IMG/VR virus record: IMGVR_UViG_3300024999_000029
Location: 62,001 to 126,000 of that record
Reading direction: 5' to 3' (one strand)
Length of the DNA stretch: 64,000 bases
DNA from: a virus
Under the pieces are notes generated by a model, which had not been told where the DNA came from, ran no database searches, and saw only the letters and a list, made by a program, of their open reading frames with translations. Within the stretch, counting starts at the first letter, position 1. Every line of letters begins with the position of its first letter. A program made the position numbers and the translations under genes. Below are positions 57,057 to 64,000 of the stretch, in pieces.

Positions 57057-60000
57057 ATGTACCGTAAAAATATATTCATGACATTAATGGAGAACTATAC
57101 AGATGTTATAAAAAATAATGAATATGCTATTAATTCTAATGGTGTAGCCCTCCAAAAAAATGAAATTTTCCAGAATTCGCTACAGTCATCATTAAATAGA
57201 CTAAAAGCAAGTTGGGAAGGGTTTTACTTAAATTCAATAAGTAGCGAAGCATTTAAAGGATTTGTATTAGGAGCAACTAAGCTCATAGAAACATTCGGAA
57301 ATTTAAGAACAGTTGTTACTTTAGTTGGAACTGGTTTTGCACTATGGAAAGGTGCAGAAATACTTAAATTTTTCACGTTATTGCCACTGAGTGTACGAAG
57401 TAGTATCGTAAGTTTACAATTATTTAAGGATATATCTACTGCATCAACTATGGTCGCAAACAGAGAGGCGACTGCCTTACAAGGGCTATCTTTAGGGTTT
57501 CAGTCTTTAGGTATGTCAATCAAAGCGGTTTTTTTATCTAATCCTTTAGGGTGGATAGCAATAGGAGTTACCGCTGTTGTTTCAGCCATGAATATTTACG
57601 ATCAAAAACAAGAAGAACAAAGGCAACAAGTAGAAAAAAATATAGAAGCTTTTAAGCAACAACAAGCTGAAGTTAATAATTTAGCATATACCTACAAACA
57701 AAACGCTGACCTTGCAAAAACAGATGAAACAGCAAAGTCTAAATTACTTGAAGTAGAACAACAATTAGTAACCATATTTGGTGATAGTGCAAAAGGCATA
57801 GATTTACAGAACGGTTCTATAGATGACAATATTGCTAAAATTAGAGAATTGAATAAAGAAAAAGCAAATTCTTTTATTATTGAAAATCAGCTTTTAGCTC
57901 AAAGTCAGCAAAAAAAGATATCAGGTAATAAATACGCTGCTCCTGAATTAAGAATTACATCTAATGAAATATCTGGGGCATCTTTTAGTATGGATTTTAC
58001 AAAGGGAATATTTACACAAGGTATTGGTATAAAGGAATATAAAAAATCATTAACTGAAACCTTAGAGTTGATTACCAACGCTAAAGGAGATTATAAAGAT
58101 TTATCATTAGAGGTTAGATCTGCATTAGGAGATCAAGTTCAAAAAGAACTAACTAAGACTAATACAAAAATTCAAGAATCCGAATCTTTAACTCAGCAAC
58201 TACAAAATGCATTTAAACTTTTGGCAGAATCTTCAGTAAGTAGTTTTGCTAACTTAAATGATAAACAAAAAAATATTTATGATACCTTGAATAAATCTTT
58301 AAATTTTGACGTAACTAAGCCTTTAGAATATCAAAACGCACTAGGTAAAATTATTAATATTGTTCAAAATTTTAATGGTAAAACCCTTGATTCTTTAATC
58401 GTACAATTAAAACAACTTCCTGAGTTAAAAAATGTTGATTGGAAGAATTTAATCGGCGATAATCAAGATATAAAAAATGTTACCAACGCAATTGCAGATA
58501 TGGACACCGTTGTTAAAAAAGCATTTGATTCCCAAAAAGATTACGTAGACCTCCTTCAAAAAATGAAAGACGGAGAAAAATTAACTGCCGAAGAAGCTGA
58601 AAACTTAGCTAAAAATCACAAAGAATTAATACCTTATATACATGAGACATCTGATGGGTATACCGTAGAGACAGGTGTATTAGAAGATTTAAGAATTAAG
58701 TCTATACAAGTTGCTTTAGATAGAATAGCAAGTGAAAAGGAATTAACAAATAAGGTTTTTGAAGAAGTAGACGCTAGAATACAAAAATATGGATTTGAAG
58801 TAGAGGCTATTAACGAATTCAAAAAAAATATTATTAGTAGTCCACTTGATTCTAGCGATCCTGAGTATGTTGAAAAATTTAATGCAAACATATCAACAGC
58901 GTTGCATAAACAAATTTTATCACAGATGAAAACTGCTGGCGTAAATATGGCAGATAAAGCAGCATATAAAAAAGCATACGATGAATTTTATAATAAAAAC
59001 ATAAAAAATAATGATGACGGAGAATTATATAATTTAGGCGTTGCATTGCAGAATAAAACACAGGCAGAAACTGAAGGCGATTTTTTTGCAAATTTATTAA
59101 ATAGACCTATTACAAAATCAAAAGATAAAAAAGGTTCTTCCACTGGTCAATCTTTTGATGAAAAATATGTTAAAGAATACAATGCAGAAGTCGATAAATC
59201 TTCAAACAAAATTAGGCATCTCACAAATGAATTGGATGTACTGAACGCTCCAACATCCAATTACGGAGAAAAGCATAAAAAAGTTAACGAAATTCTTGAT
59301 GAACAAAAAAATAAACTTAAACAAATAACTCTATCCTCTGAAAAGTTAACAAGTAAAAAATCAGATTTAGAATTAAAAATGGACAAGATGGGAATTAACC
59401 CAAACTGGTCAGAATCAAAAAAGAATAGTGTATTTGATTCTTGGGGAAAAGATACAGATAAGAAAAAATTGTTTAATGAATTGTATAAGGACTGGCAAGA
59501 AACAAGTAATGGAATTATACAAAATGACGATGCTTATTTTAGTACAGTTAAAGAAATATTTGCTAATAGAAAACAATTAGTAGATGATCAGGTTAAACAA
59601 GTCGAGGATTATCAGTCTAAACGTATTGCTAAAAATGAACTTCTTTTGAAACAATCTCAAGGTCGCCAATCATTATTAAAAGAAGGAACTCCAGAATACA
59701 GTAAAGAAATAGACGTGCAAGTTAATCTGCATAAAGAGAAGCAAAAAATATTAGAAGACGAAGCAGAAAGACTTAAAAAAATATTAGCAACAAACAAAAA
59801 TTTAACCGAAGAAAACCGTACTCAAATTCAACAGAAAATTGATGCTAGGTCTAGTGGTTGGTGGGATAAAGAACAAAATATAAATTCATTGATAAGAAAA
59901 CGTCAGGAAGATGAACTCAAATACGTAGAAGATGCTCAAAACGCAATGATGGATATGCGTAAAAAAGCTGGCGAAGAAGAGAAGAAAATCCTAGACAAAA

Positions 60001-61088
60001 ATTTAAAAACATACGAAGACAACATAGATAAAAGAATAAAACTTCTCGATGAATTAATTGATAAAGAAAATTACGATACTAGTATTCAAAATCAAGATAA
60101 AGACATAAACAAAAAGCAAGCAGAGATTGACGCATTAGCTCTCGATAATTCTACCGAAGGATTAGCCCGAAAAGCTCAACTAGAAATGGACTTAGCGGAT
60201 TTAAAATCTAAAAAATATGATGATATTAATAAACATAAAAGGGACGAAGAAAAGAAGTCTTTGCAGAATCTCAAGGACGTAGAAAGTAAAAAAGTCGAAG
60301 TTGAAAAAACAGCGATTGATGAAAAATTAAGTGATGCTAAACTATTCAACACAGTTCAAGTAGAATTAACTACATCAACAGTAGGTCAAATAATTGATGA
60401 ATACGAAAAAATGGCAAAAGCTATCGGTGGAAATTATGACACAATGATAGAAAAAGCTAAGTTTTTCAATGCAGTTTCAGCAGCTAAAAGTGTTGTCAAT
60501 AATGAAAATTCAGCTTACCGTAATCCAATTGATATTACAAAAGACTATAATGAAGCTTCTGGGAAAGATGTAAGAGGCACATTGCTTGACAATATGATTA
60601 GTCTAAAAGAACAATATGGTAAAGCTACTACTGCATCTCAACGTGCATCAATACATAGTCAAGCTGAATCTATAAGAACTCAATTACCATCCGACGTAGC
60701 TCAACAAACATCATTGTTAAATACTGAACAGTTAAAGAAGTATAAAGAATCCCTTGTGAGTGCTGGAAGAGTATATGAAAAAGGTGGACTAATTGATTTT
60801 ACTGGTGGTGCTATAGTTCATGGTAGTACCGTTAGTCCAGAATATATTTTAAATGCTATGGATTTTAAAAATTTACTCAAAATTGTAGATATCACAAAAA
60901 CCATAATGCCCATGCTCAATTCCAACATACCTAATTTAGTTAATAACAACTCTAATAAAAACGTAACAGTTCAATCAACTATACATGTTAATGGAATTCC
61001 ATCAGAAAGCATGGATGGATTAGTTAAGCGTATAAAATCCGAAGTTTGGACTGATATGAGTAGAAAATTAGCTACAGAAGGAATTTAA
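57057..61088 (+). CDS. Tape measure protein, exon 3 of 3
   Basis: Starts at the ATG codon following intron 2 (MYRKNIFMTLMENYTDVIKN), which is an internal Met after splicing. It contains the end of the conserved domain (LQSSLNRLKASWEGFYLNSI), hydrophobic stretches (GWIAIGVTAVVSAMNIYD), long coiled coils (about 600-1200 in this exon) and a C-terminal segment (GGLIDFTGGAIVHGSTVSPE) seen at the ends of many tape measures. It gives most of the 2,069-residue protein, implying a long tail. Confidence 0.85.
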   Translation: MYRKNIFMTLMENYTDVIKNNEYAINSNGVALQKNEIFQNSLQSSLNRLKASWEGFYLNSISSEAFKGFVLGATKLIETFGNLRTVVTLVGTGFALWKGAEILKFFTLLPLSVRSSIVSLQLFKDISTASTMVANREATALQGLSLGFQSLGMSIKAVFLSNPLGWIAIGVTAVVSAMNIYDQKQEEQRQQVEKNIEAFKQQQAEVNNLAYTYKQNADLAKTDETAKSKLLEVEQQLVTIFGDSAKGIDLQNGSIDDNIAKIRELNKEKANSFIIENQLLAQSQQKKISGNKYAAPELRITSNEISGASFSMDFTKGIFTQGIGIKEYKKSLTETLELITNAKGDYKDLSLEVRSALGDQVQKELTKTNTKIQESESLTQQLQNAFKLLAESSVSSFANLNDKQKNIYDTLNKSLNFDVTKPLEYQNALGKIINIVQNFNGKTLDSLIVQLKQLPELKNVDWKNLIGDNQDIKNVTNAIADMDTVVKKAFDSQKDYVDLLQKMKDGEKLTAEEAENLAKNHKELIPYIHETSDGYTVETGVLEDLRIKSIQVALDRIASEKELTNKVFEEVDARIQKYGFEVEAINEFKKNIISSPLDSSDPEYVEKFNANISTALHKQILSQMKTAGVNMADKAAYKKAYDEFYNKNIKNNDDGELYNLGVALQNKTQAETEGDFFANLLNRPITKSKDKKGSSTGQSFDEKYVKEYNAEVDKSSNKIRHLTNELDVLNAPTSNYGEKHKKVNEILDEQKNKLKQITLSSEKLTSKKSDLELKMDKMGINPNWSESKKNSVFDSWGKDTDKKKLFNELYKDWQETSNGIIQNDDAYFSTVKEIFANRKQLVDDQVKQVEDYQSKRIAKNELLLKQSQGRQSLLKEGTPEYSKEIDVQVNLHKEKQKILEDEAERLKKILATNKNLTEENRTQIQQKIDARSSGWWDKEQNINSLIRKRQEDELKYVEDAQNAMMDMRKKAGEEEKKILDKNLKTYEDNIDKRIKLLDELIDKENYDTSIQNQDKDINKKQAEIDALALDNSTEGLARKAQLEMDLADLKSKKYDDINKHKRDEEKKSLQNLKDVESKKVEVEKTAIDEKLSDAKLFNTVQVELTTSTVGQIIDEYEKMAKAIGGNYDTMIEKAKFFNAVSAAKSVVNNENSAYRNPIDITKDYNEASGKDVRGTLLDNMISLKEQYGKATTASQRASIHSQAESIRTQLPSDVAQQTSLLNTEQLKKYKESLVSAGRVYEKGGLIDFTGGAIVHGSTVSPEYILNAMDFKNLLKIVDITKTIMPMLNSNIPNLVNNNSNKNVTVQSTIHVNGIPSESMDGLVKRIKSEVWTDMSRKLATEGI

Positions 61089-61093
61089 CCTAT

Positions 61094-61123
61094 ATAGTCC
61101 ACTTATTAATTTAGGTGGGCTAT
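61094..61123 (+). terminator. Hairpin after the tape-measure gene
   Basis: ATAGTCCAC (61094-61102) pairs with GTGGGCTAT (61115-61123), 9 bp with one U-G. The T-tract is short (TTCCCTTT), so termination may be partial. Confidence 0.55.
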
Positions 61124-61178
61124 TCCCTTTGAAAATAATAAATTTAACATATAAAAATAAAATAAGGAGGTGCAAATA

Positions 61179-61967
61179 ATGCATGGAACAACCTTTTTTA
61201 CTTTTGCAGATATTACAAGTGAATCTATGGGAGTAACTTTCTGCAAATATTTAGATCAATCTATAAAAGATATTTTTGTATCTAGCAGAGATATTGTATC
61301 TGAAACAATTCAACATAATAACAAGTCTCAAAACTATCTCTATAAAATAAATAAAAATCCACACACATTTAAAATTGAATTATACCACGAAAATTTAGAC
61401 GATGATAAACAACGTGAAATAGCTAGATGGTTTTTTGACCAGCAAGATTATAAACCATTTATTCCTACAGATACTAATAGAGTTTATTACATATTAGTAA
61501 CTGGAGAGCCTGAATTTATAACTAACGGAAAAGATGGAATTATATCATTTGATGTAACTACTCAAGATAGTTTTTCTTATAGTAATTGGTATACACAGGT
61601 TTTTGATTTATCAGCTAGTATTACAACCCAACAAATAACTGTTGAAAATCTAGGTGACATTGAAATCTATCCATATCTTAAATTAAACATAACAGAAAGC
61701 AATAGTTCTATAGTACTAACCAATACAACGAATGGTGGAAAATTCATATCATTAGGAACGAATTCTAGTAACCCATTAGTCGCAAATGAAAATATTGAAA
61801 TAAATTTAGATTCCGAAATTATATCAACTGACCAATTAGGATTATATAGATATAGCAACTTATTGAGTGGTTCTGAATTCTTTGGTTTAGTAAGAGGCAA
61901 TAACAATATAAATGTATCTGGAAAAGTTGTAATCACAATGTATTATCAGTACAAATATTTAATCTAA
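61179..61967 (+). CDS. Distal tail (Dit)-like protein, 262 aa
   Basis: The ATG at 61179 has AAGGAGG. 'MHGTTFFTFADITSESMGVT' at the start, 'FKIELYHENLDDDKQREIAR', 'FIPTDTNRVYYILVTGEPEF' and 'GIISFDVTTQDSFSYSNWYT' follow the Dit pattern, with a C-terminal galectin-like beta domain. Position between tape measure and the next tail gene is canonical. It forms the tail-tip hub. Confidence 0.8.
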   Translation: MHGTTFFTFADITSESMGVTFCKYLDQSIKDIFVSSRDIVSETIQHNNKSQNYLYKINKNPHTFKIELYHENLDDDKQREIARWFFDQQDYKPFIPTDTNRVYYILVTGEPEFITNGKDGIISFDVTTQDSFSYSNWYTQVFDLSASITTQQITVENLGDIEIYPYLKLNITESNSSIVLTNTTNGGKFISLGTNSSNPLVANENIEINLDSEIISTDQLGLYRYSNLLSGSEFFGLVRGNNNINVSGKVVITMYYQYKYLI

Positions 61968-61980
61968 GGAGGTGCTAGTT

Positions 61981-64000
61981 TTGGAAAATGTAAAAATTAC
62001 CCTACATAAGCGTGACCGAACAATGGTGTATAACCTTTATGATATAATAAATCCAGTATATACAGAAGTTTATGGAGGTATCAATACTCTAAATTTTAGT
62101 ATTCCTTTTGTTTGTTCTGATTTTTTAACACACGAAACGATTGATAATCCAGTGGTTAGTCTAATTAAACCTTTTTATTTAGTAAAATATGATGGCGAAT
62201 GGTTCATCATAGATAAGGTTGATAAGATATCAGATGATAAAAGTGTTCTTAATATAAGAACTTATTCTTTAGGATATGAACTAAAAAATAAAAACATTAG
62301 AGCTTTTAAAACTGGCGTTGTTGGCAATCCAGTAAAAAACTTAACAGACACAATGAATTTATTATTAGTCAATACGAACTGGATAGTAGACCACGTAGAT
62401 ACTTCTTTAGATTTACTATACAGAGCGATTGAGATATCTGATAAATCAGTATTAGATGCAATAATTAACGATGTATGTATTAAATGGGATTGTGTTCCTA
62501 AATTTTCGACAGAAACTAGAAAGATATCATTTGTTGATTATAAAACCGATGGTGTCGATTTAGGATTATATATATCTGAAAATAAGTATCTGAAAAATAT
62601 TCAGTTTGAGATGGAAGAAGATTCAATTTGTACTAAGCTTAAAGTTTTCGGGAAAAATAATATAAGTATAAATCAAGTGAATCCAAGTGGTCAAAATTAT
62701 ATTAGTGATTTCAGTTATTTTAAGCAAGATGGGTATATGACTTCGGGTTTGAAAACTGCTCTCAATAATTATGAAACAGCCATAAGTAATAACCAAACAG
62801 CGTTTCAGAATTATGTTTCTCAAAAAACAATTTTACAAACTCAACTTCTAGATAAAGAGCATGAATTAGATGTTTATAAAACAGATTCAACATTAGGACT
62901 TAACGCAATACAACAAGCCAAAGATATTGCAATTAGTAATGGTCAAGATATAAACGCTACTCAAACTACAATTGAGAGTGGATTATTACAATCAGCTACT
63001 TCAAATACTGCTGTATTAAGCACTAATACATTGAGTGATAGAAATGATTATTATAATAATTGCAGTATAACCATTACTTCTGGAACTGGAGTAGGACAAA
63101 CTAAAACTATTACCGATTATGTGGCAAGTAGTAATACTATAACGGTAAATACTATTTGGGCTACAATACCTGACAATACTTCAATGTATAATATCACTAA
63201 TTCTTCTATTTTAGCTGAAGAAACTAGAAGGCAGAATATAGTTAACACAATTCAATCTGAAGTTGATTCACTTGAATCACAAATTGATGATATTAATGAT
63301 AATATTTTAATACTTAGAAATTCTATTGATATTTCAACCTATTTAACTTCCAATCAATTAAAGGAATTAAATGATTGGACTGTTGAAAAAGTTTATACAG
63401 ATAATAGTATTACAGAACAAGGGGATTCATTAGATGTTTTGCAGCAACTATTAACCGAAGCTCAAAAGCAATTATCATTACAAAATCAACCTAGATTTAA
63501 TGCTAGTATTGATTTGGTGGATTTTTGTCAGGCAGTAAATGTTGATATTTCTGAAAAAGATAGATTGAAAATTGGCAGTATAGTATTGGTTAGACATTCA
63601 AAATTGAATATAGATTTAGTTTGTAAGATTATAGAAATAGAACGTGATTATTTTAACTATAAGATTACAATAAAGATTGCTAATGAGAAAAGTATTAAGA
63701 ACGGGTTCACTCTCATAAAAGATATATTGAAAAATGTTTCTACCACCAGTGCTTTTTTATCATTAAATTCTGATTCTTGGTCTAATGGCGGTGCAGCTAA
63801 TGATTTAATATCAGATTATTTGAATAATAGTATGGATGCTACTAAGCACATGATAACTGCTGGAGTTAATAATGAAGTTCAAATTAACAACAGAGGTATA
63901 ACTATTATTGATCCTACTGAGCCTCAGTATGTACAGAGATTCGTATGTGGCTCTTGGGGTCTCAGCGAGGATTTTGGGAACTCATTCTCCGTTGGCGCTA
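61981..64000 (+). CDS. Tail-associated (Tal/prophage endopeptidase tail) protein, partial
   Basis: TTG start with AAGGAGGTG. The frame stays open to the window end (more than 670 residues). 'VYNLYDIINPVYTEVYGGIN' and 'FYLVKYDGEWFIIDKVDKIS' match the hub domain of Siphoviridae minor structural/endopeptidase tail proteins. Then come a long coiled coil and a beta-rich region with 'SIDLVDFCQAVNVDISEKDR' and 'IGSIVLVRHSKLNIDLVCKI'. It likely binds Dit and carries the receptor or cell-wall-acting part, which is beyond the window. Confidence 0.8.
   Translation, partial: MENVKITLHKRDRTMVYNLYDIINPVYTEVYGGINTLNFSIPFVCSDFLTHETIDNPVVSLIKPFYLVKYDGEWFIIDKVDKISDDKSVLNIRTYSLGYELKNKNIRAFKTGVVGNPVKNLTDTMNLLLVNTNWIVDHVDTSLDLLYRAIEISDKSVLDAIINDVCIKWDCVPKFSTETRKISFVDYKTDGVDLGLYISENKYLKNIQFEMEEDSICTKLKVFGKNNISINQVNPSGQNYISDFSYFKQDGYMTSGLKTALNNYETAISNNQTAFQNYVSQKTILQTQLLDKEHELDVYKTDSTLGLNAIQQAKDIAISNGQDINATQTTIESGLLQSATSNTAVLSTNTLSDRNDYYNNCSITITSGTGVGQTKTITDYVASSNTITVNTIWATIPDNTSMYNITNSSILAEETRRQNIVNTIQSEVDSLESQIDDINDNILILRNSIDISTYLTSNQLKELNDWTVEKVYTDNSITEQGDSLDVLQQLLTEAQKQLSLQNQPRFNASIDLVDFCQAVNVDISEKDRLKIGSIVLVRHSKLNIDLVCKIIEIERDYFNYKITIKIANEKSIKNGFTLIKDILKNVSTTSAFLSLNSDSWSNGGAANDLISDYLNNSMDATKHMITAGVNNEVQINNRGITIIDPTEPQYVQRFVCGSWGLSEDFGNSFSVGA

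Noticed and set aside
57039-61088. Large frame read as a separate tape-measure gene with its own start near 57039
   Set aside because: The first residues of that reading come from intron 2, there is no RBS, and splicing joins it cleanly to exon 2.
1-64000. tRNA genes
   Set aside because: No cloverleaf with a GGTTCRANYC-type T-loop was found on either strand by reading; a tRNAscan-SE run would settle it.

Overview
The window is strongly AT-rich and its codon use is dominated by A/U-ending codons. Genes are tightly packed behind strong GGAG-type ribosome binding sites, and ATG, GTG and TTG starts all occur. Together with a Spo0E-like sporulation phosphatase gene and many Firmicute phage families, this points to a low-GC spore-forming Firmicute, most likely a Clostridium. 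The DNA looks like part of a phage-plasmid (an extrachromosomal prophage). It carries plasmid functions (a replication-initiator-like protein, ParB, an Xer-like recombinase, a VirD4/HerA-type ATPase cluster) next to a complete tailed-phage head and tail operon.

Layout. (1) 1-12,000, minus strand: about 35 small, mostly unrecognised accessory genes, many with their own promoter-like and RBS leader. They include zinc-ribbon proteins, two HTH regulators, a lone integrase-type SAM-like domain and a tandem paralog pair. (2) 12,000-13,912: a 1.9-kb gene-free region with a sharp switch in strand composition, inverted repeats and a 19-bp direct repeat, a candidate replication origin. (3) 13,913-18,116, minus: Rep-like wHTH protein, ORF6C-like protein, ParB, tyrosine recombinase and Spo0E-like protein. 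(4) 18,203-22,716, minus: a membrane/ATPase module with a replication-relaxation protein, a TraG/VirD4/HerA-like ATPase and small two-TM proteins, resembling a stripped-down conjugation coupling apparatus. No relaxase is visible. (5) 22,796-23,345: the strand switch, with a micropeptide, a divergent wHTH regulator and a good sigma-A promoter. (6) 23,343-30,253, plus: early/middle genes with a CoiA-like nuclease, a sigma-region-4-like protein, a YonK-like protein, a calcineurin-like phosphoesterase and two structured non-coding RNAs. (7) 30,281-64,000, plus: the morphogenesis operon, running candidate small terminase, large terminase, portal, protease/scaffold, decoration protein, major capsid, head-tail connectors, tail tube, tail collar, chaperone-like protein, tail-completion protein, tape measure, Dit and Tal (cut by the window end).

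The structural operon is heavily colonised by selfish DNA. Four freestanding zinc-ribbon nucleases of one family sit between structural genes, and three of them are broken. The tape-measure gene is split by two group I introns. The first carries a GIY-YIG homing endonuclease. The second has no ORF but ends in a 95-bp segment identical to one in the first. Both splice sites can be placed from P1 helices, and splicing restores one 2,069-residue reading frame. A second tyrosine recombinase lies just before the tape-measure gene.

A recurring leader element (CTAAAATATAAAA, often followed by GAATAAAAGGAG) stands in the sense direction between genes on both strands and may be a phage-specific promoter or processing signal. 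No tRNA gene, CRISPR array, lysis gene or DNA polymerase was recognised in this window.
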